From contig JAEINP010000037.1 of assembly GCA_016342355.1 (NCBI GenBank), forward strand, positions 1 to 54,149: 54,149 bases of DNA. Direction: 5' to 3'. The translations under genes were made by a program, and so were the position numbers. Shown in pieces: positions 24,721 to 33,539 of this stretch. The notes under the pieces are model-generated. The model did not search any database, was not told where the DNA came from, and was given only the letters and a program-made list of their open reading frames with translations. This DNA comes from Desulfatibacillum sp. Its GTDB lineage: Bacteria; Desulfobacterota; Desulfobacteria; Desulfobacterales; Desulfatibacillaceae. Numbering within the stretch: the first letter of the stretch is position 1; each line of letters opens with the position of its first letter.

Positions 24721-25344
24721 TCAAACCTTAAAGACCAATTGGGCCCGGACCCGATTTGGCAGGGACTCCAGCAGCGAAGAAAACTCTCCTGGTGCAATAT
24801 CCTGGCCCTTCCATTCCAACCTGGAAATACCTGATTCAAAACTGTTTGCAAGGCCCGCCAGTTCCTCGGAGCCCAGAACTATCCCGTGCTCCAAAAGGGA
24901 CGGCCCCACCTGGGAAAGAAGCAGATTGAACAGCTTGACCGTGACGCAAAAAGCCCCTTGAATCGTCTCGTGCTCCTGCTCTTGAAAAGTGATGTGCCCG
25001 CGCATGGCCGCGTAATAACCGCCCCGGCGCATGACCGCGCCCAAAGCCCCAGGCATGGCTGCGGACAGGGCCAGTTCGCAATCCGGCTCCAGAGTTGCCG
25101 CCTTGATGTCGTCCACCGGGCGGCCGTCCAGGAACACGGTCTGGATGCCGTCCAGGATTGTTGCGCCCGGGAAACCCGGCAGGGAAAGGAGAAAAGCCTC
25201 CACGCTCAGGGGCTTGGGGCATTGCACCAGACATCCGCTTTGAAGCAAGGGAAAGAACGCGGAAAAATGTTTCCTGCTCAGGGAAAGGCGCAGGCAGGGG
25301 AACAGGCCTCCGGGATTTTGGTTGTCATGGGCGTTTTTGGGCAC
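24721..25344 (-). CDS. Hypothetical protein downstream of AOR
   Basis: A 207-residue protein I do not recognise. The first 45 residues are basic and hydrophobic without a clear signal peptide. The middle has LPGFPGATILDGIQTVFLDGRPVDDI and ELALSAAMPGALGAVMRRGGYYAAMRG, both glycine-rich and probably beta-alpha. The C-terminal half is helical. The start is GTG at 25344 with only a weak site; a strong hairpin separates it from the AOR gene (25410), which ends 66 bp upstream in the same direction. It may be expressed by read-through from AOR or be independent. A role linked to AOR is suggested by position only. Confidence 0.55.
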   Translation of the reverse strand: MPKNAHDNQNPGGLFPCLRLSLSRKHFSAFFPLLQSGCLVQCPKPLSVEAFLLSLPGFPGATILDGIQTVFLDGRPVDDIKAATLEPDCELALSAAMPGALGAVMRRGGYYAAMRGHITFQEQEHETIQGAFCVTVKLFNLLLSQVGPSLLEHGIVLGSEELAGLANSFESGISRLEWKGQDIAPGEFSSLLESLPNRVRAQLVFKV

Positions 25345-25356
25345 GTTGTATTTCCA

Positions 25357-25397
25357 TAAAAAAAGCCCGGCGCTTCCTCCAGGGAAAAAGCGCCGGG
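25357..25397 (-). terminator. Rho-independent terminator after the AOR gene
   Basis: CCCGGCGCTT (25366-25375) and AAGCGCCGGG (25388-25397) form a perfect 10-bp stem with a 12-nt loop. On the minus strand it is followed by a run of seven T (25358-25364 read as A on the plus strand). It lies just downstream of the AOR stop codon. Confidence 0.85.
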
Positions 25398-25409
25398 TTT
25401 GCGGGTTTT

Positions 25410-27146
25410 TTAGAAATCAAACACAGAGTCCAACTCCTCGTCCGTGACCTGGAAGGTCACGTTGTGGGGCGCCAGAGGCATCTTTTTAAAGAATGCGGGA
25501 AGCCGGTCGTCGTTTTTGGTAAAACCAGCCTTGGTGTTGAATTCCCGTTCGTTTTTGAGGATGGCCGTGCCATAGGCCCCCCAATCATCCCCAGTCCAGG
25601 AATAGCCGTAAAAAGCATTGATCATATCCAGAAGAGCCTGGAAGGTCTCGGGCTGGTCCAGGATGGCGAAGGCGATGAACAGGCACATGCCGCTGGCGTC
25701 GATGGACGCCGTGGCGATCTGGAGATTCCGGGAAAGCTCGGCATTTCCTTCGGGCTTGAGGGGGTCCACGTCGCCGCCCACTTTCATGAGGTTGGTGGCC
25801 ACGGCGTATCCCGCGGTATGGTCGGCGCCCTGGGGGCTGGTGGCGTAGGTCACGCCAATGCCCTGGACAGCCCGGGGATCATAGGCGGGCAGAGCCTGGT
25901 TTTTCACGACAGGCACGTTTTCCACGGAAAAAACCCGGCCTACGGTTCCGGCGCCGCTACCGATTATGCGGCCCAGAGGGGTGCCCTTGCCCACTTCCTC
26001 CAGGAGCTTGAGGGCTGCCGGGCCGTCGCCGAAGTCGGCCACGCCAGCGTCCATGGCCACGGCAATGGCGTTGCCCATTTCTATGGTGTCCAGGCCCAGG
26101 TCGTCGTCCATGCGGTCCAGCTGGGCGATGATATCCAGGTCGTCAATGCCGCAATTGGCGCCATGGGCCCATACGGTTTCGTACTCGACCTGTTTAGTGA
26201 GCCACTTGCCGTCCGGCCCTATGTAATCGCCGGAGCAACGGATAACGCATCCCTTGTGGCAGCCCCGGGTGACCACGCCGCCCCTTGCCGTGGTTTGTTC
26301 GGCCATGGTTTCGCCGCTGATTTTGGAGGCGTTTTCAAAACGGCCTGTCTTAAAATTATTGGTGGGAAAACCGCCTGCCTCGTTCACCACGTTCACCAAT
26401 ACGTTGGTGCCAAACAGGGGAAGCCCCTGGCTGGTGACCGGATGGGAATTAAGACCCGCCACAAAGCGCTTGTTGGCGTCCTTGAAGGCCTCGGGGTCCT
26501 TGGCCTGACGCCGGGACATGCCCTCGTCGTCCAGGACAATGAGCTTGACGCCCTTGGAACCCATTACCGCTCCCACGCCCCCGCGTCCGGCATGGCGGGT
26601 AGGACGCATTTCAGGATCGGAAAAAGCCACGGAGGCCGCGCCCAGCTTCATCTCACCCGCAGGGCCAATGGATATGGTGGCCACCTTGTCGCCAAATTCG
26701 GCCTTGACCTTTTCCACCACAGCATAGTTACCCAACCCGGCCAGAGTAATGTCTTCGGTTACCGTAACCCCGTCCTTGTTGATAATCACCTTATAACAGG
26801 AATCACCGGCAGGCTTGCCTTCCAGAATAATGGCGGCATAACCCAACCTGGCCAGGACCTGGGCTGCCTGGCCCCCGGAGTTGGCTTCCTTGATGCCGCC
26901 TGTCAGGGGGCTTTTGCAGCCCACGGAAATCCGGCCTGTCTGAGCTCCCAGAGTTCCGCTCAGCATGCCCGGGGCGATTACGAGTTTGTTGTCCGCTCCC
27001 AGTGGATGGCAATCCGCCGGAACCTCCCGCAGCACCACCGCGGAAGTCATGGCCCGGCCTCCCAGACCCTCGTATTCGCCCACGGGTGTTTCCGTTACCT
27101 GGGGACCACCTTTTCCGCCCATGTTGATTCGTAAAATTTTATCCAT
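25410..27146 (-). CDS. aor: Aldehyde:ferredoxin oxidoreductase (tungsten-type)
   Basis: A 578-residue AOR-family enzyme. It oxidises aldehydes to acids with ferredoxin as acceptor, using a tungsto-bispyranopterin cofactor and one [4Fe-4S] cluster. The N-terminal domain is typical (GGRAMTSAVVLREV, LVIAPGMLSGTLGAQTGRISVGCKSPLTGGI). The cluster ligands are Cys296, Cys300 and Cys304 (CHKGCVIRC) with a fourth, Cys488, in DASGMCLF. Length is near the family's usual 600. GAAAGGAG lies before the ATG. It is divergent from a TetR/iron-sulfur protein pair, and no molybdopterin or tungstate genes are adjacent. The iron-sulfur protein opposite may be its electron partner. Confidence 0.93.
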   Translation of the reverse strand: MDKILRINMGGKGGPQVTETPVGEYEGLGGRAMTSAVVLREVPADCHPLGADNKLVIAPGMLSGTLGAQTGRISVGCKSPLTGGIKEANSGGQAAQVLARLGYAAIILEGKPAGDSCYKVIINKDGVTVTEDITLAGLGNYAVVEKVKAEFGDKVATISIGPAGEMKLGAASVAFSDPEMRPTRHAGRGGVGAVMGSKGVKLIVLDDEGMSRRQAKDPEAFKDANKRFVAGLNSHPVTSQGLPLFGTNVLVNVVNEAGGFPTNNFKTGRFENASKISGETMAEQTTARGGVVTRGCHKGCVIRCSGDYIGPDGKWLTKQVEYETVWAHGANCGIDDLDIIAQLDRMDDDLGLDTIEMGNAIAVAMDAGVADFGDGPAALKLLEEVGKGTPLGRIIGSGAGTVGRVFSVENVPVVKNQALPAYDPRAVQGIGVTYATSPQGADHTAGYAVATNLMKVGGDVDPLKPEGNAELSRNLQIATASIDASGMCLFIAFAILDQPETFQALLDMINAFYGYSWTGDDWGAYGTAILKNEREFNTKAGFTKNDDRLPAFFKKMPLAPHNVTFQVTDEELDSVFDF

Positions 27147-27196
27147 ACCTTACTCCTTTCGTGAAAACGGGTTTTCAGGAACACCAATCCCGCACT

Positions 27197-27214
27197 CGGA
27201 AACACAAGTTTCCG
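27197..27214. repeat. Hairpin CGGAAAC-ACAA-GTTTCCG in the AOR leader
   Basis: A perfect 7-bp stem with a 4-nt loop, about 50 bp upstream of the AOR start codon. It would form in the 5' leader of the leftward transcript. The function is unknown. Confidence 0.45.
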
Positions 27215-27322
27215 GTCTATGAAAAAAACTCAGGATTTCTTGATTGATTTGAAGAACCCAGGAGTACTGGCGGATTGCGTCGTGAAGAGCGTTGGGCGAT
27301 TTAGACATAACGGCGTCAGCCT

Positions 27323-27354
27323 CCTGAACCTTGCCGACGCTGTCAAGGTTCAGG
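27323..27354. repeat. Perfect 11-bp hairpin in the AOR/TetR intergenic region
   Basis: CCTGAACCTTG (27323-27333) and CAAGGTTCAGG (27344-27354) pair perfectly around a 10-nt loop. No T-run follows on either strand, so it is not a classical terminator. It may belong to an AOR 5' leader structure or serve as a binding site. Confidence 0.5.
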
Positions 27355-27567
27355 CAGGCCTGTGAGAGCGCCTGGCAATTATTCCCCTTCCACCATGTTT
27401 AAACTATGAACTGCTAAGAAAATAAGGTCAAGAAAAATCCTGACAGCGATCAGCCCGACGGTCTGATAGGCCTTGTTTGATAGGGGCGGGAGGCAGGCCG
27501 CCCTCACGAAATATTGAGGGGCAGGCATTTTGATTTCTTGAAGTTTTTTACCGGATGTTAAATACTA

Positions 27568-27598
27568 TTGACATGAAAAATAACGGCTGTTATATAAC
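27568..27598 (+). promoter_or_regulatory. Strong promoter with palindromic operator for the TetR/iron-sulfur operon
   Basis: TTGACA (27568-27573), a 17-bp spacer and TATATA (27591-27596) are near consensus. The perfect palindrome GTTATATAAC (27589-27598) overlaps the -10, and the sequence ATAACGG occurs twice around it. This arrangement is expected for autorepression by the TetR protein encoded immediately downstream. Confidence 0.65.
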
Positions 27599-27642
27599 GG
27601 GCGTGTTGAATGCAATCTTACTATCCCCAGAGGGAGACCTCC

Positions 27643-28221
27643 ATGCCGCCCAAAGCCAAATTCACCCAAGCCCAAATACTCAACGCCGCCTTTGAAATGG
27701 TACGTCAGGAAGGTATGGACGCCCTCTCCACCCGGGGGGTGGCCAAAAAACTCCGGTGCTCCACCATGCCGGTTTATACATGCCTGAAATCCAAGCAAAA
27801 CCTGGAGGACACCATTGCGGCCCGGGCCCTGGAAATTTTGCTCAAATACGAGTCCACTCCCCGGACCGGGGACACGTTCATCGACATGGGTCTGGGATAC
27901 GTGCTCTTTGCCCGGGACGAAAAGCACCTGTTCCGGTGCATCTGCAACGAGGAACACGCGGGCCTGTTCAAACGGGTTATGCAAAAACAACTGGACGCCC
28001 TGGTGGAGGGGCTGGCCGCCTATCCTCTGGTGGAGGGAATGCCTATGGAGGACATATACAATTTTGTGCATCAGGGATGGGTGTACGCCCACGGCCTTGC
28101 CCACCTGGTGAACACCGGCTTTTATCCGGATTTGGGGGATGAGGAAATCCAAGGGCTCATGGAGTACACGGGCCAACGCTATATCAGGGGCTTTGAAACC
28201 CTGGAGAAAGGGAGGGAGTAG
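27643..28221 (+). CDS. TetR-family transcriptional regulator
   Basis: A 192-residue TetR-type regulator. The helix-turn-helix region is residues 8-50 (QILNAAFEMVRQEGMDALSTRGVAKKL, then STMPVYTCLKSKQNLEDTI). The C-terminal half is helical with several Cys and His, consistent with a ligand- or metal-sensing pocket of unknown specificity. I start at ATG 27643 behind GAGGGAGA; an ATG at 27610 lies upstream in frame. It is one base from the next gene's start region (stop 28221, ATG 28223), so the two are co-transcribed and probably translationally coupled. Its promoter carries a palindrome over the -10. Confidence 0.85.
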   Translation: MPPKAKFTQAQILNAAFEMVRQEGMDALSTRGVAKKLRCSTMPVYTCLKSKQNLEDTIAARALEILLKYESTPRTGDTFIDMGLGYVLFARDEKHLFRCICNEEHAGLFKRVMQKQLDALVEGLAAYPLVEGMPMEDIYNFVHQGWVYAHGLAHLVNTGFYPDLGDEEIQGLMEYTGQRYIRGFETLEKGRE

Positions 28222-28222
28222 C

Positions 28223-29533
28223 ATGGGACATCTGGCTGTTAAGGATATTTACGAGGAACTGGGAGAAAAGATGGATTGTCTGTGGGTGCGTGTTCCCCAG
28301 AACAAGGCCCTCATGACCGTGCTTAAGGAACTCTATTCCGAGGAGGAAGCCCGGATCATCGTCAAGATGCCTTATTCCTTTGCGGATATCAATCGCATCG
28401 CCCAATGCACGGGGTACGACCCGGCCAAGGCCCAGCTGGTGATAGAAGCTATGGCTGACAAGGGCCTGGTTATCGACATCCATACCAATGGCCGGTATTA
28501 CTACATGCCCTCTCCCATGATTATCGGTTTGTTCGAATTCACCATGATGCGGGTCAACGACAGCTTGGATTTCACCACGGTGTCCAAGTATCTCCACGAC
28601 TACATGATGGGCGACGACGCGTTCTTTTTCTCCAATTTCCATTCCGACACTCAGGTGTCCCTCATGCGCACCATGCCTCATGAGCAGGCTCTTTCGGAAA
28701 GGGTTTACACGGAAATCCTGGATTACGAAAAAGCCTCCCGGCTGGTCATGGAACAGGATTATTGCGGCGTGGGCGTATGCTCATGTAGGCACAAGACCCA
28801 CCACCTGGACAAAAAGGAGTGCGACACCCCCCTGGAAACATGCCTTTCCTTCAGCGTGGGAGCACGGTACGCGGTGCGCCACGGCTTCGCCAGGGAGGTG
28901 AGTCACGAGGAAATCCTGGATCTCCTGGCGGTCTCCGTGGAAAAGGGGCTGGTCCTCAATTGCGACAATGTGCAGCAACGGCCCCGGTTCATCTGCCAGT
29001 GTTGCGCCTGTTGTTGCACCATGCTGAACGGCATCAGCACCTACGGATATCCCAACACTCTGGTGACCTCTTCCTGCATAGCCGAAATCGACGAGGACGC
29101 CTGCGTGGGATGCGGCAAATGCGCGGACGCCTGCCCCATCAACGCCATTTCCCTGGCCCCGGTTAAAGGCCAGGGCAAAAAAAAGAAAAAACCCATCGTG
29201 GACGAGGCGATCTGCCTGGGTTGCGGGGTGTGCGCACTGGCTTGCAAGCCCCGGGCCCTGAAGCTGGAAAAACGTCAGCAAAGGGTCATTCACCCGGAAA
29301 CCACCTTTGAGCGGGTCATCCTCCAGACCCTGGACAAGGGCACGGCCCAGTTTCAGTTTTTCGACGATCCTGAAAAAATCACCCATCGGGCCATGCGGGG
29401 CATCCTGGGAGGCTTTTTGCGTATGCCTTCAGTCAAGCGGGCCTTGATGAGCGAGGCCCTGCAATCCCGTTTTCTCAGTGCCGCAAAAGTGGGCGCCACC
29501 GCCATGGGAAAAGGCTGGATCACCAAGGTGTAA
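28223..29533 (+). CDS. Multi-cluster iron-sulfur (ferredoxin-like) protein
   Basis: A 436-residue cytoplasmic protein. The N-terminal part resembles a winged-helix-like helical domain (ADINRIAQCTGYDPAKAQLVIEAM). A cysteine-rich middle has CGVGVCSCRHKTHH and FICQCCACCCTML, and is followed by two classic 4Fe-4S motifs, CVGCGKCADACP and CLGCGVCALACKP, separated by a lysine-rich insert. It should carry two or more clusters and act in electron transfer. Being divergent from AOR and regulated by an adjacent TetR, it is a candidate electron carrier for aldehyde oxidation. I chose ATG 28223 with GGGAGGGAG just before; it overlaps nothing. Confidence 0.82.
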   Translation: MGHLAVKDIYEELGEKMDCLWVRVPQNKALMTVLKELYSEEEARIIVKMPYSFADINRIAQCTGYDPAKAQLVIEAMADKGLVIDIHTNGRYYYMPSPMIIGLFEFTMMRVNDSLDFTTVSKYLHDYMMGDDAFFFSNFHSDTQVSLMRTMPHEQALSERVYTEILDYEKASRLVMEQDYCGVGVCSCRHKTHHLDKKECDTPLETCLSFSVGARYAVRHGFAREVSHEEILDLLAVSVEKGLVLNCDNVQQRPRFICQCCACCCTMLNGISTYGYPNTLVTSSCIAEIDEDACVGCGKCADACPINAISLAPVKGQGKKKKKPIVDEAICLGCGVCALACKPRALKLEKRQQRVIHPETTFERVILQTLDKGTAQFQFFDDPEKITHRAMRGILGGFLRMPSVKRALMSEALQSRFLSAAKVGATAMGKGWITKV

Positions 29534-29577
29534 GACGCATCATGAAATGCGGCCTGTTGAATGTTCCATGCGCCCGG

Positions 29578-29611
29578 GGAGCGGGAAACCATAGTTTGGG
29601 TCTCCCGTTCC
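29578..29611. terminator. Possible hairpin between convergent genes
   Basis: GGAGCGGGA (29578-29586) pairs with TCCCGTTCC (29603-29611), with one G-U pair, in the gap between the iron-sulfur gene and the leftward membrane gene. No long T-run follows, so termination is only a possibility. Confidence 0.3.
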
Positions 29612-29622
29612 TCCCTGGAAAA

Positions 29623-31725
29623 TCAGGCGTCAGAGGGCCGCGTCATAGAGGCTACAATATAAAGTAATGCGGCAATCAGGGTCAGGGATCGGATGCCAAA
29701 GACCATGGTGCTGTATTCCAGGCAGCCTCCCAGGATGGCGCCCAGGAGATTGGAGGCAAAGCCCATTTGCGGATCTTTGCATTGTCTGAAAACCAAGGGG
29801 AAAATCAACCCGGCCAAGCCTATGGGGACCGCCACCAGCAATCCGCCCAGCAACCATCGAAAAAGGGGATGATGGCCAGCCACCCAGGAAACGGGGGCAA
29901 AAGCCGATGCTACCAAAACAATTACCAGGATGAGAAACAGCCGTTTGGTATTGATCTGCTGTTTGGACCTATCCCATTTTAAAACCAGCAGGTTGCCCAA
30001 AAATAAAACAAGCAGGATGGAGGAAAACACCAGCAGGTTGACCATCCAGGTAGAGCCGAAAAGCAGGGAGAGTTGGGTCACGCTTTTGGTTTCCAGCAAC
30101 AAAAACCCTGCCCCAAGCAAGAAAAGGCGTAAGTCAAAATTCCTTATTTTACCACGGGTTACAACCATGCTTCCAAACAGTGCAATGAGTATCATCCCGA
30201 TAATCACCTGTCCATAATGCCAGGGCAGGGAGGGCTTTTCAAGATACAAAAAGGGCCAGTCATCGGTGGAAATTTTCAGGCTATTAAAAAGGTCCTGATC
30301 TTTGCCCCGGGTGGGGGTCCCTGGAATTCCCTCGCCCTGGAGAAACAGGTAGTTAAATAATGTGGGTTTTTCAACCTCCAGCATCAGGGGGGGCGGGCCA
30401 CCGTTTGCTGTGAGAAGCAAATGGATCCTCTTGTATATATGCTCCTTGATGGACATATGGAAAACAGCTATCACCCCCCTGGATTTAAGCAGATTTCTGG
30501 CTTCCTGGAAGGCCTCTACCGTGTAGATATAATTGTCCATTCGGATGGAAGACAAGTGCCCCATGAGGGCCTGGGAATCAAGAGTTCCAAACACGACGAG
30601 ATCGTATTTCTTTTTGCAGGTTTTAAAATAGGCCCTTGCGTCATTAATGTGAAGCGTTACCTTGGGTGAGTCATAGGGGTGTTGTTTATGATACTTGCGC
30701 CCAAGTACGGGAAATACAGGATCAATCTCCACGGCGTCTATGTGTTTGGCGCCCATGGAGAGGGCGATGGCGACATCGTTGCCGCTGCCGGCTCCCACAA
30801 TCAGCACATCGTCAAGGGAATGGGCCGCCTTATAGGCTGTTTCAAATAGCCCCCTTGTTTGCTGAATACTACTGTTAGGGGAGTCAAAATCCACCATGAC
30901 CTGATGCAGTGTTTTATTTACATAAATGACTTGCCCATCGGGATTACTTGAATCCAACTCGACCATATAATACGGGGACCAAATTTCATTGCTGCCCATG
31001 GACCAAACCATCATTAACAGGCACACGCTTAAAACAAAACCTGCCACCTTTTCCTTCCATCCCCGGCACATGACAAACAGAATAATAACGGATGCAAGGC
31101 CAAACCAAAGCATGGGCGTGGCGCCCAACGCGGAGAGCACGCCAAAGGCGACAACTCCTGTCAGACTGCCTCCCAAGTCCAGGGAATAGGCGGAAAGGCG
31201 GGGAAATTTGGAAAAATACCTGCCCATAACCTGCCCTACCGGAATAAGGGAAATGGCAACCAACAAAAAATGAATCAGGACCACCAGGCCGATTCCCATT
31301 TCGGGACCTGTGGTGGTTGCGGCATTTTTATAAAGGTTAATATGCAACCAAAATGGCTCGGCGCCGTTTGCGCGATTGACAGTGAGCACCGTTGAGAAAA
31401 ATCCTGAAGCATAAACAATAAGAATTATTAACGGGAGCAAAAATTTTTCAGTTCGGATTTTTTTTGAAGCAATCATGAATCCCAGGCCAAGGCCCAGAAA
31501 ACTGGCGATGAGCACGACATTGGTGTAATAGCCAACCACCCTGACATGGGCAGGGATAAAACGGATATAAGCCAGTTCAATGAACAGCCCCAAAAAGCTG
31601 GCAAGGTAAAGACGCAGACGGTCCCACTTTTCAGGGGCTTGAGATGCCGTTGCTGTCGGCGTTGTTTTCATGTCTTCTCTGTTTGGCGAAGAAATATCCT
31701 GATTTTCCGGAAGTTTTTCTGACAT
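29623..31725 (-). CDS. Membrane protein with spermidine-synthase-like (SAM/dcSAM-binding) domain
   Basis: About 700 residues. Six or so hydrophobic segments (for example VVLIASFLGLGLGFMIA and LGLVVLIHFLLVAISLIPVG) precede a soluble Rossmann domain. That domain has DDVLIVGAGSGNDVAIAL, VEIDP and HINDARAYFKTCKKKYDLVVFGTLDSQ, the signature of polyamine aminopropyltransferase-like proteins. Further transmembrane helices follow at the C-terminus. Such membrane-embedded spermidine-synthase homologues are common in bacteria and mostly uncharacterised; genuine aminopropyl transfer is not proven. I start at ATG 31725; a TTG at 31767 would add 14 residues. It is convergent with the iron-sulfur gene and divergent from the kinase at 32049. 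Confidence 0.75.
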   Translation of the reverse strand: MSEKLPENQDISSPNREDMKTTPTATASQAPEKWDRLRLYLASFLGLFIELAYIRFIPAHVRVVGYYTNVVLIASFLGLGLGFMIASKKIRTEKFLLPLIILIVYASGFFSTVLTVNRANGAEPFWLHINLYKNAATTTGPEMGIGLVVLIHFLLVAISLIPVGQVMGRYFSKFPRLSAYSLDLGGSLTGVVAFGVLSALGATPMLWFGLASVIILFVMCRGWKEKVAGFVLSVCLLMMVWSMGSNEIWSPYYMVELDSSNPDGQVIYVNKTLHQVMVDFDSPNSSIQQTRGLFETAYKAAHSLDDVLIVGAGSGNDVAIALSMGAKHIDAVEIDPVFPVLGRKYHKQHPYDSPKVTLHINDARAYFKTCKKKYDLVVFGTLDSQALMGHLSSIRMDNYIYTVEAFQEARNLLKSRGVIAVFHMSIKEHIYKRIHLLLTANGGPPPLMLEVEKPTLFNYLFLQGEGIPGTPTRGKDQDLFNSLKISTDDWPFLYLEKPSLPWHYGQVIIGMILIALFGSMVVTRGKIRNFDLRLFLLGAGFLLLETKSVTQLSLLFGSTWMVNLLVFSSILLVLFLGNLLVLKWDRSKQQINTKRLFLILVIVLVASAFAPVSWVAGHHPLFRWLLGGLLVAVPIGLAGLIFPLVFRQCKDPQMGFASNLLGAILGGCLEYSTMVFGIRSLTLIAALLYIVASMTRPSDA

Positions 31726-31884
31726 GGCAAGGGAGGCCTTTCTTTCAATGGTTGGCAAAAACGTCAAAATTGCTTACTATAACTAACTTTACCTGTCAAT
31801 TCTTCATACTATGAACCCGTTCATTTCCAGCAATTATACGTGAGCTGCTATCTCATTGTTGCCAGACAGCCGATTTTACCTAAA

Positions 31885-31905
31885 ATTGAGAATGAGAATG
31901 CATTT
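31885..31905. promoter_or_regulatory. Weak Fur-box-like sequence between divergent genes
   Basis: The stretch TTGAGAATGAGAATGCATT resembles the GATAAT repeats of a Fur box (GAGAATGAGAATGCATT against GATAATGATAATCATTATC). It lies in the 323-bp divergent region (31726-32048) of the membrane protein and the PAS kinase. The same region has TGAAC-CC-GTTCA (about 31812-31823). The match is partial. Confidence 0.25.
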
Positions 31906-32048
31906 ATTGCCCTGGCCATTGGAACAGCTTTTTGGACAACCCCGGTCTTTGGCCTTGCTCCCAAGGCCCCCTGATGGTAACAATACTGGCAAGTTCCTGG
32001 ATCCTATTTCCAACACACCGCAGCAGAAATACCGTTCAGGGGGAAACA

Positions 32049-33536
32049 ATGCAGAGATCGGACGAGGAGATACGCGCCCTGCTTGCCGGGGTGGATGCCT
32101 TTTCACGCAAACTGGTGGTTGTTTCACCGGATTATGTTATCCTGGGCGCCAACCAATTTGTTCAGGACAGATTCAAGGATTCTGTCGTCGGAAAACGCTG
32201 TTACGAATTACTCCACCAAAGCGACACCCCATGCACCCTATGCCCGGCCACCCAGGTTTTCAGTTCAGGCTCAGCCGCCTCGGTTCTGGGAGACGAATTC
32301 GTGGGTCTGGACATTAATAGCTGCCTCCGCGCTTTGCCTATTCAACCTGAAGGAGAGATAAAAGCGGCCCTGGTCCTGGACCTGGATGTCCCTGCCCTGG
32401 GAGGGCTGGAGGCCCAGTTGCAACGGTCCAACTCCTTTTTGCGCAATCTCATCAACAGTTCGGTGGACGGCGTGATTGCGGCGGATAAAACCGGCAGGAT
32501 CATTGTCTTCAACCAAGCCGCATCGGATATTTCAGGATATGATCGGCAACATGCCCTGTATGAGCTGGATATTCGGGATGTCTACCCCGGGGAAGGGGCC
32601 AAAAACATTATGGCCAAGCTCCGTTCCGAAGAGTATGGGGGCAAGGGCAAGCTGAAATCCTACCCTGTGGACGTGGTGAACAAAAACGGGGACTTTGTTC
32701 CCATCCGCCTGAATGCGTCCATTATTTACGAAAACGGCCACGAAGTGGCCACCATCGGTTTTTTTCACGATATGCGGCAGGCTTTGGAAATCCGCCAGGA
32801 ACTGCACAAAACCCAGGTCCAGCTTTTGCAAGCGGAAAAGATGTCCTCCCTGGGCAAGCTGGCTGCCGGCGTGGCCCATCAGTTGAACAACCCCCTGGGA
32901 GGCATCATCCTGTTCTCCCAATTGATTTTGGAGGAATACGAACTCCCCGAAGGGGCAATTCAGGATTTAAAACGCATTTTGGAAGACGCACAGCGTTCCC
33001 GCGACATTGTCAAGGAGTTACTGGAATTCGCCCGGCAAACCCGTCAGGAAGTCCGGCCCCATGACCTTAACCGGGCCATATCTCGCACTCTGTTTCTTTT
33101 GGAAAACCAGTCTGTTTTCCAGAATATTGTCACAAAAAGGAACCTGGCTGAAGACCTTCCCCCGGTTCCGGCGGATATCCAGCAGCTTAACCATGTTTTT
33201 ATGAATATTATATTGAACGCCGCCGAAGCCATGGAGGGCCGTGGAGAGTTGCGCATCACCACATTCAAGGTGCCCGGCCGGGATAAAGTGGCCATTGAAA
33301 TTTCGGACACGGGACCGGGCATTCCCGAAGAGGTCCTGCCCCATGTGTTCGAGCCTTTTTACACCACCAAGGAACAAGGCAAAGGAACGGGCCTGGGTCT
33401 TTCCCTGGTATATGGCATTGTGGAAAGCCACCGGGGCCGGATTATGGCCTCCAATAATCATGAGGGCGGAGCCGTTTTTCGAATTGAACTGCCCTTGGAG
33501 CAGGACTCCGATCAAAGCGACACGGATGAAGGTTAG
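32049..33536 (+). CDS. PAS-domain sensor histidine kinase
   Basis: A 495-residue cytoplasmic kinase with no transmembrane segment. A first PAS-like domain (about 15-115) has a TPCTLCPA motif (Cys62, Cys65) that might bind metal or sense redox. A canonical PAS domain (about 130-240, VIAADKTGRIIVFNQAASDISGY) follows. Then come HisKA with the phospho-acceptor His277 (AAGVAHQLNNPLGG) and the HATPase (N box MNIILNAAEAMEG, DTGPGIP, GKGTGLGLSLV). AGGGGGAAAC precedes ATG 32049. It is 3 bp upstream of the REC-PAS-kinase gene, so they probably form one signalling unit. Confidence 0.9.
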   Translation: MQRSDEEIRALLAGVDAFSRKLVVVSPDYVILGANQFVQDRFKDSVVGKRCYELLHQSDTPCTLCPATQVFSSGSAASVLGDEFVGLDINSCLRALPIQPEGEIKAALVLDLDVPALGGLEAQLQRSNSFLRNLINSSVDGVIAADKTGRIIVFNQAASDISGYDRQHALYELDIRDVYPGEGAKNIMAKLRSEEYGGKGKLKSYPVDVVNKNGDFVPIRLNASIIYENGHEVATIGFFHDMRQALEIRQELHKTQVQLLQAEKMSSLGKLAAGVAHQLNNPLGGIILFSQLILEEYELPEGAIQDLKRILEDAQRSRDIVKELLEFARQTRQEVRPHDLNRAISRTLFLLENQSVFQNIVTKRNLAEDLPPVPADIQQLNHVFMNIILNAAEAMEGRGELRITTFKVPGRDKVAIEISDTGPGIPEEVLPHVFEPFYTTKEQGKGTGLGLSLVYGIVESHRGRIMASNNHEGGAVFRIELPLEQDSDQSDTDEG

Positions 33537-33539
33537 GCT

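Larger units (their letters stand above)
27147..27642. other. Divergent regulatory region between AOR and the TetR/iron-sulfur pair
   Basis: A 496-bp non-coding stretch with two perfect hairpins (27197-27214 and 27323-27354) that would lie in a long 5' leader of the AOR transcript, and a strong rightward promoter at 27568-27596. I searched for the conserved segments of the Moco/Tuco riboswitch and did not recognise them. Confidence 0.5.

Noticed and set aside
27147-27609. Moco/Tuco riboswitch upstream of AOR
   Set aside because: Two hairpins are present, but I could not recognise the conserved segments of the motif; a covariance search would decide.
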